The notes under the pieces: model-generated | What the model was told of the DNA's origin: nothing | Database searches by the model: none | What the model saw: the letters and a program-made list of their open reading frames with translations, nothing else | Shown: positions 9,167 to 17,470 of the stretch, piece after piece | Layout of the letters: the number at the start of each line of letters is the position of its first letter | How positions within the stretch are numbered: the first letter of the stretch is position 1 | Program-made: the position numbers and the translations under genes | NCBI GenBank assembly: GCA_021775835.1 | Contig: JAJFHC010000274.1 | Span: 1-52,200, forward strand | Direction: 5' to 3' | Source of the DNA: Hyphomicrobiales bacterium | Lineage (GTDB): Bacteria > Pseudomonadota > Alphaproteobacteria > Rhizobiales > JAJFHC01 | DNA: 52,200 nt

Positions 9167-10168
9167 ATGACGAAACTGACCACGACGGCCAATTTCAATT
9201 TCAAATCCCGCGAGTATCAGCATCTGTTCGATCGAGGAAGTGCATCGGCCTTTCAGCATCCTGACTGGTTGACAGCGTTTTATGACATCCTCCTGAAAGA
9301 CCGACCGGTCGAACCACTTATCGTGGTCGGCCGATCTGAGAGTACGGGCGAGCTGGAAATAGTCATCCCGCTCGCCCGGCAAACGGTGGGTGGAGCCATC
9401 CTCGTTGAATATGCGTTTGCAGGCGTAACGGATTACGCCTGTCCCGTTGCAATGCCTGATTTCGCCGCAGGGATATCCTTCAGTGAACAGTTGCTCGCGG
9501 TATTGGGCCAACATGATTTGCTCCGCATCGAACCGGTCAGAAACAGTGACACTCCGTTATGGCGGCAGTTACTTGGAAGGCAGCCTGAGGAACTTGTTTA
9601 CGGCAATCATCCCGTGTGTCTTGGCGCGCCGTTCAAAGCCTGGCGTGACCGCAATCTTGGACTGCCAAGAGCACGTCAACTGGACCGGAAACTGAGGCGC
9701 CTGAGCGAAGTGGGCCGTGTGGACTTCAGGCTCCTTTCCGCAGAGCGGGCTGCCGGAGCCCTTGCGTCGGCACGGAAGTTTCGCGAAGGCCGGTTCAAGA
9801 ACGACCCTCTTCAGACGGAGAATGGTTTCAGATTTTACATGGATATCGCAACCGCGGGAGCAAGATCAGGGTTCGCCCGTACCTATGAACTGACTTGCCG
9901 GGACGAGAGAGTTGCTATTTGCTTCGGACTGGTTGACGGCGATCAATTCCGATACTTGCTCCTGGCCTGCGACTACGAAGCCTATGCCCGCTATTCGCCC
10001 GGTCTCCTCGTTCTGGATCTGGCCATCGCTGATTGGGCATCGGCAGGGGGCCAAGTGTTCGACTTCACCATAGGAGATGAGCCCTTCAAGAGTGACTTTG
10101 GTGGTGCTAGGTCGCCAATGTTCAGGTTTTGCAGAGCGAACACGGAACGAGGGAAGAGCCACACGTGA
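9167..10168 (+). CDS. GNAT/FemAB-type acyltransferase (BioF2-like domain)
   Basis: A 333-aa protein. ATG 9167 is preferred over TTG 9128; both have weak ribosome sites. The second half has the BioF2-like acetyltransferase pattern: DYEAYARYSPGLLVLDLAI, then FDFTIGDEPFKSDFGG. It resembles proteins annotated as CelD-like acyltransferases of cellulose or exopolysaccharide loci. A likely role is N- or O-acylation of an amino sugar or lipid. Its last bases overlap the GTG of the deacetylase gene, which implies translational coupling; a deacetylase followed by an acyltransferase would be a chemically sensible pair (inference). Confidence 0.78.
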   Translation: MTKLTTTANFNFKSREYQHLFDRGSASAFQHPDWLTAFYDILLKDRPVEPLIVVGRSESTGELEIVIPLARQTVGGAILVEYAFAGVTDYACPVAMPDFAAGISFSEQLLAVLGQHDLLRIEPVRNSDTPLWRQLLGRQPEELVYGNHPVCLGAPFKAWRDRNLGLPRARQLDRKLRRLSEVGRVDFRLLSAERAAGALASARKFREGRFKNDPLQTENGFRFYMDIATAGARSGFARTYELTCRDERVAICFGLVDGDQFRYLLLACDYEAYARYSPGLLVLDLAIADWASAGGQVFDFTIGDEPFKSDFGGARSPMFRFCRANTERGKSHT

Positions 10169-10866
10169 CTGAAAACGGCCCCGTGTTGAAAGGTTCTGTC
10201 CTGGTCGTCGCCCATCCCGATGACGAGGTGCTCTGGTTCTGTTCTCAGCTTCCCGACGTCGAGCGGGTCATCATGGTATTCCGGGACTACGACGGCGAAC
10301 CCGGACTGGGAGAGCGCCGCGCAAGGGCCATGATCGAACTGCCGTATCAGGCAATCAGCCTAAATGTTCCAGAAGCTGGAACATTGAAAGGTGTGGATTG
10401 GGACAAGCCCGAGATCACCCCTTTTGGACTTCGCCTGAACGCAGAGGAGGCGACCAGGGAAAGCATTGATGCCTACGCAGGCAATTACAGTTTGATCCAT
10501 GCATTGTTGGCAGATCAACTTTCAGAAAGCGACACCGTCTTCACCCATAACCCGTGGGGAGAATACGGGCATCCTGACCATGTCCAGGTCTATCGGGCCG
10601 TGGAATCGCTGTGCGCTAAACTGGGGTTTTCATTATGGGTATCATCCCACATTGCTGATCGCTCGAGACACCTGGCAAGGATATATTCGATTCCGCCGGA
10701 CGATGAGACGCTTCGATGCCCGATCGATCGCGATTTCGCCGCGAACGTTTCCCAGATTTACAAGAAACACGGATGCTGGACATGGGATCACGACTGGGAA
10801 TGGAATGCGTCAGAGAGTTTCCTTAGACCCCCAAATCTCAAGGAGACGGGTCAAACTTGCGGCTGA
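10165..10866 (+). CDS. PIG-L/LmbE-family zinc deacetylase
   Basis: A 233-aa protein starting at GTG 10165, which overlaps the preceding stop (GTGA) and follows GAGGGAAGAG. The zinc-site motif VVAHPDDEV gives H17, D20 and E21, and a second motif GHPDHVQV supplies the third ligand, as in N-acetylglucosaminyl-phosphatidylinositol and mycothiol-pathway deacetylases. It is expected to remove an N-acyl group from an amino sugar. It is coupled to the upstream acyltransferase and lies downstream of a GT4 enzyme. The substrate is unknown. Confidence 0.85.
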   Translation: MTENGPVLKGSVLVVAHPDDEVLWFCSQLPDVERVIMVFRDYDGEPGLGERRARAMIELPYQAISLNVPEAGTLKGVDWDKPEITPFGLRLNAEEATRESIDAYAGNYSLIHALLADQLSESDTVFTHNPWGEYGHPDHVQVYRAVESLCAKLGFSLWVSSHIADRSRHLARIYSIPPDDETLRCPIDRDFAANVSQIYKKHGCWTWDHDWEWNASESFLRPPNLKETGQTCG

Positions 10867-10909
10867 ATGAAGCCTGATGTAAGCACTGAGCATGTTAGCG
10901 CAAAGGAGC

Positions 10910-11569
10910 ATGGCCTTGTCCTATAAAGCCTACGTGTTTGATGCCTACGGCACGCTGTTTGACGTTCATTCCGCTGTTTCAAGGAATGCTGCACTGGTTG
11001 GGCCGAATGCTGCAAGGGTCTCGGAAGTCTGGCGCAACAAACAGCTTGAGTACAGCTGGACGCGAACGGGAATGGGAAGATATCGGGACTTCTGGGCCCT
11101 CACTTCTGAAGCCCTGGAGTTCGCACTGGACTTCGTTCCTGAAGCAAACAAACAAGCGCGGGATGCCCTTCTCGAAGCTTATCAGACACTCGATTGTTAC
11201 GATGAAGTGCCGGGCGTCCTCAAGGCGTTGAAGGAGCGCGGAGTGCAGACAGCTATCCTGTCAAACGGTTCACCGGACATGCTTCAAAGTGCCGTCGACT
11301 CGGCGGCGCTCGGCGATCTGCTTGATGACCTGTTCTCGGTCCATGATGTCGGTGTCTTCAAGACAGACTTTTCAACCTACGCGATGGTCACGGAAAAGTA
11401 CGACATCAAGCCCGAGGAGGTCAGTTTCCAATCTTCGAACCGGTGGGATGTGGCAGGGGCCACTGCTTACGGCTTTGATGTGCGCTGGATTAACCGCACA
11501 GGTCAGCCGGACGAATACCGGGACCTGCCGCCAGTCGACGTTCTGCAAGATCTGAACGGACTGCTTTGA
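10910..11569 (+). CDS. HAD-superfamily haloacid dehalogenase, type II
   Basis: About 219 aa from ATG 10910. It has nucleophile D11 in YVFDAYGTLFDVHS, motif II in ILSNGSPDML, a lysine in DVGVFKTD, and the SSNRWDVAGA signature near residue 180. This signature is typical of L-2-haloacid dehalogenases, which release halide from short 2-haloacids. Start choice is uncertain: AAGGAG at 10903-10908 is too close to ATG 10910 but ideally spaced for TTG 10916, and ATG 10892 is also in frame. It sits alone after the glycan genes. Confidence 0.85.
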   Translation: MALSYKAYVFDAYGTLFDVHSAVSRNAALVGPNAARVSEVWRNKQLEYSWTRTGMGRYRDFWALTSEALEFALDFVPEANKQARDALLEAYQTLDCYDEVPGVLKALKERGVQTAILSNGSPDMLQSAVDSAALGDLLDDLFSVHDVGVFKTDFSTYAMVTEKYDIKPEEVSFQSSNRWDVAGATAYGFDVRWINRTGQPDEYRDLPPVDVLQDLNGLL

Positions 11570-11623
11570 GAGACAGTCGCCACCGTGTGCCACTACGCAC
11601 AATTTCGTCTCCTTGCCTTCGTT

Positions 11624-11790
11624 TCACGATTTATCTTCGGGTTCGCGTGCGAGGAAGAGTGACAAACTGAGCAGCACGACACTGCCCCATATCCAGGCAT
11701 TGTGCTGTTCGCCGAAAATGAACATCCCCCACAACACGCCCGCGACAGTACATCGCGCAGCCAACGCGATCTCCCGGTTACGTGCCCTGA
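11624..11790 (-). pseudogene. Remnant of an EamA/DMT-family transporter (C-terminus only)
   Basis: The minus strand ending at TGA 11624 encodes a readable tail: AGVLWGMFIFGEQHNAWIW, then GSVVLLSLSLFLAREPEDKS. This matches the last transmembrane helices of EamA (drug/metabolite) transporters. The frame runs into the 3' end of the FecR gene with no start codon or upstream helices, so at least three quarters of the gene is missing. It is a decayed gene left by a deletion or by insertion of the FecR/VWA block. Confidence 0.6.
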
Positions 11791-11792
11791 CG

Positions 11793-12428
11793 CTAGTTGA
11801 ATGTGATGGATGCCAATGCTTCGTCGACCTTACTTTGCGCCCATGTGTTCACAGCGCCAGGAGGCTCGTCTGCGGCTGTCAGGTTGACACCGGTGCCGGG
11901 TGTGTCCAGCACTTCTTCACCTGCCTGGTTGGTAACCGAAACGCTTCCGTCGAGCAGAAACACACCGTAGACGTCCTGGACAGGCCCGCCCCAGAAGTCT
12001 GTTCCGCGGATTCCGATGAGGGCAAGCGGTGTGCGAACCTGTGCGGTCTTGTTTGCCAGCGTGCCGAACTTTCCGGTCACAAAACGAAATGGTCCTTTCA
12101 GGGCGCTGAAAAAGGCTGTGCCGGAATCGTTTTCCGGATCAAAGACAAACTCGTCGAGCCGCAATCTGCCGTTTTCTCCAAGTGTGAGCACGGTGCCGTC
12201 AACCAGGGTGACTTCCACACGTCCGTCGCTCCCGGTCTGCAACTCATCGGTGTCATGAACCATTGTTCCGACATTTGCAGGCAACTCGTCGCCGTCATGC
12301 AGTATGGATACGGCATTCTGTATGCGCGTCACAGAACCAATCTCTGCGGCTTTCAGTGTGACCGCGCCCAACAGCACCATAAAGGCGGTGCAGGGTATGA
12401 TTGTGAGGTATTTGCTTAGTGTTGACAT
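11793..12428 (-). CDS. FecR-domain periplasmic protein
   Basis: A 211-aa protein. ATG 12428 follows GGGGTG; a GTG two codons earlier is also possible. A hydrophobic signal segment (about 5-28) precedes a FecR fold (about 30-135): IGSVTRIQNAV, GTMVHDTDELQTGSDGRVEV, LTLGENGRLRLDEF, then TPLALIGIRGTDFW. Its length and the absence of a sigma-factor partner point to the stand-alone FecR type rather than an iron-uptake anti-sigma factor. It lies directly downstream of the VWA protein on the same strand (121 bases), which suggests a common cell-envelope role that cannot be specified. Confidence 0.82.
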   Translation of the reverse strand: MSTLSKYLTIIPCTAFMVLLGAVTLKAAEIGSVTRIQNAVSILHDGDELPANVGTMVHDTDELQTGSDGRVEVTLVDGTVLTLGENGRLRLDEFVFDPENDSGTAFFSALKGPFRFVTGKFGTLANKTAQVRTPLALIGIRGTDFWGGPVQDVYGVFLLDGSVSVTNQAGEEVLDTPGTGVNLTAADEPPGAVNTWAQSKVDEALASITFN

Positions 12429-12549
12429 CGACACCCCGGAAATCCGAAAACGGTTTAGCCCATTTGGTTATTGTTTTATCGCAGACTGAGAATTCGCAAT
12501 AATTCCATCTGCGCCGCGGCACAACGAACGCCTTGGGGACTAGGTGGTG

Positions 12550-14637
12550 TTACTTTGGGGAAATGTCCACTGTTTTCGCTTCCCCGATGTCAATTGAGAA
12601 ATTGGATTTGTAGGACTTTCCAGCAATATCTGCCGTCATGACGTATTTGCCGGGCGCCAGGACGTGAGCGGTTCGGAGGCCGGTCGAGCGCACGACAACC
12701 GTGCCTTTGGCGTCTTTCAATTCCCAATTGGTCTTGTCCTTGTCCTGCTGAATTCCAGCCGGCATCGACTCCAAGACGAAGGTTACGATCCCGGCTTTAT
12801 GATTAATTTCGACCTCGGTCAAAAGGCCCGGTTTTATCGTAATGTCGGTTTCCACCAGAGCATTTGCGTCGCCGAACCGGCTTACAAGGTGATACGTGCC
12901 TGCATTGAGGCGGATGACTTCATTGGGCGTGCTTGACTGGGAGAACAGACGACGCTTGCCCTGTTTTTTCCTGGCCTTGCCAAAAACCCAGTGCTTGGCA
13001 ACGGTGTCATCTGGAGCGTCGAGAAAAGCCAAAGCAGGCAAGACGCGAAGGGCGCCTGCATTCAAGATGAATGTGGCGTCCACACGTTTTCCTGGATCGA
13101 TCGATATGACCTTTGCCGCGCGAACTGAGCCATAGACCGATCGGACGACGTAGTTGCCTGTTGGCAGGTCAAACGATGGTTCTGCAGTGTTTCCGGCGGC
13201 GACCTGGCGCCATTTCTGTTTTTTGATGTCCTCTATCTGGTAGATGCGCCAGTCAATTTCGCGCGTGATGGGTGCCGTGCTTGACGTAATCTGCGCTTTC
13301 AACTTGATGCCTTCCTTGCCTTCGGCCACGTCCGTTCGCGAAATCATGAAGTCTGGACGTATCTCGTCAGGGATGCTGGGAATGGCACTCGCGTCAGGTT
13401 TGATCTGGCGTGGATCAAGTTTGTTGTCGGGGTCGTCCTTCGGAACGGCTCCTGTAACAATATTGTCCGCTTCGGCAAAGAGCATCCGCGCAGGGGCGTT
13501 ATCCTGCACGGTACCGGTCCTGGTGTCGCCCGTTGATTGAGGCGCGGGAGAAGTCCGGCCGATGGTGCCTGCCTGCGCTGTCATAATTGCAGAGACCGCA
13601 CTCAGAATTTGGTTGGCGGGGGCAGCGGATACAGTCTCAGTTTTGCCGGTTTCCGGCGCCGGGCTTCTCTGCACCTCAGCGGCAGTCTCTTCCGGTTTCT
13701 CTGTCGCTGCCGCGTCAGGTGGTGAAGTGGCTGCCAACTGTATTGCACTATTCTCAGTGGTTGGACTGTTTGCGGCAGCAGGGTCTGGCGGCACCGAGGC
13801 ACCATCTTCGCCAGTCTTTGACGTAGCCGCGGGATCGATGGTTTTGACGGCCACCGCCGGCACGGCGATTTTTGCCGACGTCCCACTATCGATTGCCTCG
13901 TCGGCGGCAGACAGCAACTGGTCAGGTGCTGGTGGTTCGACGTCCTTGACAGTGGCGGCTGCAACGAATGCGTCGTTGATGGCCTCCGAGAGGGCTTTCG
14001 CACTGCGAGCCGAAGTGAACGTTCCGCCTGTACTCTTCGACATGCAGCTCAGACGACGGAGCTTCGACCGATGGACAGCAAACGCGATGACATGGATGGA
14101 CAATCCCGCGTCGGCGGCCTTCAGCGCGGCAGCAGTTGCACAAGGGTCGGGGCCGCAATTGTCCAGTCCGTCGCTCAGCAGAATGATGTTACGCCGTCCT
14201 GAAGTCTTGCTGAGCAGGGCGGCGGCCGCGTTGAGTGACCGTGCAATCGGAGTTTTGCCGTTGGGTACCAGCCGCCTGACCGCTCTTTCGAAGTTGCGGG
14301 GCTGGATCTTGCCCGGCTTCCTGATCGTCTGGATGTCGCGACAGCTCACGCGCGATCGATGCCCATAGGCGATGATGCCAAGGTTGAGCTTGTCGCGATG
14401 GCGTTTGAAATTCTCCGCCAGCGCATTGCGCGCGATGACGACCTTGTTGCGCCGGTTGATCTGGCCCCACATGCTGTTGGAGGAGTCTATAATCAGCACG
14501 GCGGTTTCATTTGCTGTCGCGGACTGGCCAGTGAACAATAAAACCTGGCAAACCAAAAACAGGCACACGAAGGCCGCCGAAACCAGACGACCCAGGCGCA
14601 CTACAACAAATTTTACTGCGGCGGTACGGTCGCGCAT
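12550..14637 (-). CDS. Secreted von Willebrand factor A domain protein
   Basis: A 695-aa exported protein. ATG 14637 follows AGGGGG; an in-frame TTG at 14661 is less likely. The signal peptide spans about 14-42. The VWA domain (about 45-225) has an intact MIDAS: D-S-S-N-S (LIIDSSNSMWG), the threonine in GKTPIARS and the aspartate in LLSDGLDNC. A long low-complexity Ala/Pro/Thr/Glu-rich linker (about 240-410) follows, then a C-terminal region of beta-sandwich-like repeats (for example SFDLPTGNYVVRSVYGSVRA and later YHLVSRFGDA). VWA proteins bind partners through a chelated metal. The FecR gene follows; no MoxR ATPase is nearby. Confidence 0.82.
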   Translation of the reverse strand: MRDRTAAVKFVVVRLGRLVSAAFVCLFLVCQVLLFTGQSATANETAVLIIDSSNSMWGQINRRNKVVIARNALAENFKRHRDKLNLGIIAYGHRSRVSCRDIQTIRKPGKIQPRNFERAVRRLVPNGKTPIARSLNAAAALLSKTSGRRNIILLSDGLDNCGPDPCATAAALKAADAGLSIHVIAFAVHRSKLRRLSCMSKSTGGTFTSARSAKALSEAINDAFVAAATVKDVEPPAPDQLLSAADEAIDSGTSAKIAVPAVAVKTIDPAATSKTGEDGASVPPDPAAANSPTTENSAIQLAATSPPDAAATEKPEETAAEVQRSPAPETGKTETVSAAPANQILSAVSAIMTAQAGTIGRTSPAPQSTGDTRTGTVQDNAPARMLFAEADNIVTGAVPKDDPDNKLDPRQIKPDASAIPSIPDEIRPDFMISRTDVAEGKEGIKLKAQITSSTAPITREIDWRIYQIEDIKKQKWRQVAAGNTAEPSFDLPTGNYVVRSVYGSVRAAKVISIDPGKRVDATFILNAGALRVLPALAFLDAPDDTVAKHWVFGKARKKQGKRRLFSQSSTPNEVIRLNAGTYHLVSRFGDANALVETDITIKPGLLTEVEINHKAGIVTFVLESMPAGIQQDKDKTNWELKDAKGTVVVRSTGLRTAHVLAPGKYVMTADIAGKSYKSNFSIDIGEAKTVDISPK

Positions 14638-14927
14638 TGCGCGAATCCCCCTGCGACTCAATTGTCAGGGATCATACCGGAGTCGTGGTCATTCGAACAA
14701 TCGGCACCGGGCCATCGGCTCGAATGACCGCACTTATCCACGTCAAATGTTGAAATGTGGGTGAGAAACCGCGTGAACGAACGCACATCTGTTCATCTGA
14801 CGAAAAGACAAACTGCTGCAAATGATTATTGTTTGACAGGTGTGCAGGTCGCGCGATAGGCGAAGGGGCAGCGGATATTCTAGTTTCCGCATGGTAAAGC
14901 AGTCTCAAAATCGCGAAGTGGAAGTTT
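14638..14927. other. Divergent intergenic region with a perfect inverted repeat
   Basis: A 290-base spacer between the VWA gene (minus) and the nitroreductase gene (plus). It should hold both promoters. The arms GGTCATTCGA (14687-14696) and TCGAATGACC (14720-14729) form a perfect 10-base inverted repeat with a 23-base spacer. It could be a regulator site or a hairpin. No T-run follows, so a terminator is unlikely. No further gene is visible here. Confidence 0.55.
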
Positions 14928-15509
14928 ATGTCAGAAACGCTCGACCTCTTGCATAAGCGGCGTTCAGTGGTCGCCCTCAACATCACCGAACCCGGTCCGA
15001 CCGAGAGTGATCTCAACGCGATCCTGCGCGCCGGAATGAGAGTGCCCGATCATGGCAAGCTGGCCCCGTGGCGGTTCGTGATCATTGCCGGTGAAGCCCG
15101 GGAAAACCTTGGCAAAGTCTTGGGCGACGTGTTCGGTAGTGAGAACCCCGACATCGAACAGGAACGGGTCGATTTCGAAGCGAACAGATTCTTGCGAGCA
15201 CCCGTTGTGGTCTGTGTCGTCTCCCGGGCTCAGGAGCACATCAAGATTCCGCAATGGGAACAGATCCTGTCGGCTGGAGCGGTTTGCCAGAACATGTTGG
15301 TGGCCGCGTCCGCCCTTGGATATGCGTCCCAGTGGCTGACGGAATGGTATGCGTACGATGCGACCGTTCAGAAAGCGCTTGGACTGGATGAGGCAGAACA
15401 GGTGGCTGGTTTCATTTACCTTGGCTCAGCAAAGGAACAGCCCCAGGACAGGGCGCGCCCCGTGTTCGACGATGTGGTGCAGCATTGGAACAACCCCACC
15501 GTCGTGTGA
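14928..15509 (+). CDS. Nitroreductase family protein (YdjA-like)
   Basis: A 193-aa flavoprotein of the small NADH-dependent nitroreductase type. An FMN-binding arginine pair is visible in LHKRRSV, and a conserved PDHGKLAPWRFVII segment lies near residue 40. GYASQWLTEW and a C-terminal GFIYLGSA are also family features. ATG 14928 has a GGAAG sequence just upstream. These enzymes reduce nitro groups or quinones; the natural substrate is unknown. It is 29 bases upstream of a flavin reductase-like gene on the same strand and likely shares its transcript. Confidence 0.88.
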   Translation: MSETLDLLHKRRSVVALNITEPGPTESDLNAILRAGMRVPDHGKLAPWRFVIIAGEARENLGKVLGDVFGSENPDIEQERVDFEANRFLRAPVVVCVVSRAQEHIKIPQWEQILSAGAVCQNMLVAASALGYASQWLTEWYAYDATVQKALGLDEAEQVAGFIYLGSAKEQPQDRARPVFDDVVQHWNNPTVV

Positions 15510-15538
15510 ATTGCAGATCAAGGGATACCGTATATTTT

Positions 15539-16138
15539 ATGTTTTATACCACCGATAACAATACCCATGGTTTGCGCCACGATCCCTTCAAGACGCTGGT
15601 GGCGCCGCGGCCAATCGGCTGGGTGACGTCCCTGAACAAGGACGGGGCGGTCAATCTGGCGCCCTACAGTTTCTTCAATGCCATGTCGACGGACCCGCAT
15701 GTGGTTGTGTTCGGCAGCCAGGGCAGAAAGGACAGCCAGGCCAATATCGAAGATACCGGTGAGTTTGTCTGTAACCTGGCGACGTGGGACCTGCGCGATG
15801 CCATGAATGAAACCTCTGCCATGGTCGATCCGAGCGTCAATGAAATGGAGCGGGCAGGACTGGAAGCGGCCCCGTCGCGGATGGTCAAGCCACCCCGGGT
15901 GGCGGCCACGCCCGTGGCCCTGGAATGCCGGTACATGCAGACGGTGTTGTTTCCTCAAAAGCCTGGGTATCCGCAGTGCGCGGCCGTGTTCGGTGAAGTT
16001 GTTGGTATTTTTATCGACGACAGTGTCATTGAGGACGGCATGATCGACATCACCCGGATGAGGACGATTGCCCGTTGTGGGTACCAGGACTACACGTCAG
16101 TCGATTCAATTTTTGCGATGACCCGGCCGCAGGTTTGA
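15539..16138 (+). CDS. Flavin reductase-like (FMN-binding split-barrel) protein
   Basis: A 199-aa protein of the flavin-reductase-like family. LVAPRPIGWVTSLNKDG and NLAPYSFFNAMSTDPHVVVF are the typical phosphate- and isoalloxazine-contacting segments, followed by ECRYMQTV and GEVVGIFIDD. ATG 15539 is used because the protein then begins right before the conserved region. Family members bind FMN and supply reduced flavin or act as small oxidoreductases. It probably forms a two-gene unit with the upstream nitroreductase. Confidence 0.86.
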   Translation: MFYTTDNNTHGLRHDPFKTLVAPRPIGWVTSLNKDGAVNLAPYSFFNAMSTDPHVVVFGSQGRKDSQANIEDTGEFVCNLATWDLRDAMNETSAMVDPSVNEMERAGLEAAPSRMVKPPRVAATPVALECRYMQTVLFPQKPGYPQCAAVFGEVVGIFIDDSVIEDGMIDITRMRTIARCGYQDYTSVDSIFAMTRPQV

Positions 16139-16225
16139 GCGACTCACCGATTTTCGCAAACCCTGTCCCGTCTCGTCATACGGGTGACGTACTCCACAAT
16201 TGTTTTAAGGGGAACGTTTGCACGA

Positions 16226-16279
16226 TGAGGCAAATTCCCGGATCGACGATCACAAGCCCGTCACTCTAAAGTTGCCTCA
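16226..16279. repeat. Inverted repeat between convergent genes
   Basis: TGAGGCAA (16226-16233) and TTGCCTCA (16272-16279) are perfect 8-base arms 38 bases apart, in the spacer between the convergent flavin reductase and beta-barrel genes. A transcription end signal is possible, but the loop is long and there is no T-run. Confidence 0.35.
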
Positions 16280-16324
16280 CATCAAATCAGTTTTCGATAA
16301 TCAAGTGAGTTAGCGCGTTGGCTA

Positions 16325-17257
16325 CTAGTCGCCGATGATTATGACTATTTCAATGTCCTGGCATACGCCATTGACCAACTCTTGGCCTGGTCCACACACT
16401 ATCTGAGTCGATGGCGGGGTTTCCGTTACGGACGAAGCAGCGTCAAAAGCTGTCACAGCTGTGTTCTCGAACGGGTCATCCTTGCGGTGGCGGTCCTTGA
16501 GCGTTGTGGACGGTCCAAAATAAAACCTGAGGCCGGCCAGTACACGCACATAGTCGTTGTTGTCGGCGGCAATGCCGTCGGCAAACAGGCTTATGCCTGC
16601 GAGACCGTCAATGTCAGGACGGTATTCCGCCCCGAAGCGCACCGCGCCATCTAGTTGCTCGCTATACTCACCGCCTACGCGCAGCATGAAGTCGTCCGTG
16701 GCGTACCACAACAGGTCTGCCTTGCCTCGGAAGCCGTCATTGATGCCTTTTCCAAAGTAGGCTCCGGCTGCGGCCGCAATCGTCAGTTGGTCGATGTAGT
16801 ATTCGCCTTCCGCACCCACATAGACCGCATCGGGGTCACGAGTGTTGTCGCGGCCGCGCACTGCATAACTGCCGGTCACGCCGATGAGGCCAACATTGGG
16901 ATCACGCCAGAAAAGGTGCGCGCCGATGCCGCCGGACAATTCATCGGCATCGGCAAGGCCGGCAAGCCCGTCCACCTGAAAACCAAACTTCTCGCCCAGC
17001 GGTATCGTGAAAGATGCCGTAACGATGCTGAGCACATCTGAATCCTGGTTGTCCTGATCCTGAAGACCGCCGGACAAGGCAATCTTGCCGTTGGGGGCAG
17101 ACACCGCCGGATAGGCATTGCCGAGACTGTCGACATCCTTGTCCGGGAAAAGATCGGCAGCGTTTGCGGTTCCTGCCGAGACAAACAACACAACGCCTGC
17201 CAACATTGGCATCAGACCACCGCATGCGCGCGCGATTCCACTCACTTCGAATTTCAT
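16325..17257 (-). CDS. Outer-membrane beta-barrel-like exported protein
   Basis: A 310-aa protein. ATG 17257 follows GGGGAG. The signal peptide (about 1-35) ends in the cleavage-like SAGTANAAD. The mature part has alternating hydrophobic/aromatic strands typical of a small porin-like barrel (for example FMLRVGGEYSEQLDGAVRFG and DYVRVLAGLRFYFGPS). The last 70 residues form a tail with a two-cysteine motif, CGPGQELVNGVCQ, seen in secreted or surface proteins. It is not assignable to a named porin family. Possible roles are structural or adhesive at the outer membrane. Confidence 0.7.
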   Translation of the reverse strand: MKFEVSGIARACGGLMPMLAGVVLFVSAGTANAADLFPDKDVDSLGNAYPAVSAPNGKIALSGGLQDQDNQDSDVLSIVTASFTIPLGEKFGFQVDGLAGLADADELSGGIGAHLFWRDPNVGLIGVTGSYAVRGRDNTRDPDAVYVGAEGEYYIDQLTIAAAAGAYFGKGINDGFRGKADLLWYATDDFMLRVGGEYSEQLDGAVRFGAEYRPDIDGLAGISLFADGIAADNNDYVRVLAGLRFYFGPSTTLKDRHRKDDPFENTAVTAFDAASSVTETPPSTQIVCGPGQELVNGVCQDIEIVIIIGD

Positions 17258-17470
17258 ATGACGGCTCCCCAGCCAAGGATGGCGACTGCGCGATCTTATC
17301 AATGTGTTAACTGTTGCAGCAAATCTGCCGATTCGGCAGCAATGACACAAGCTCAAAGCGCTGGAATGGCTCTATAACTGCGATTGTGTGATGTTATTGC
17401 AACATTTTTACATGCAACGCCAACAATTCCCAAACCTGACTGTGGAGCATACCAACAGCCTGGATTTCGT

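Noticed and set aside
11613..12419. A 268-codon plus-strand frame
   Set aside because: It is the antisense of the FecR gene, which has a signal peptide and conserved domain on the minus strand.
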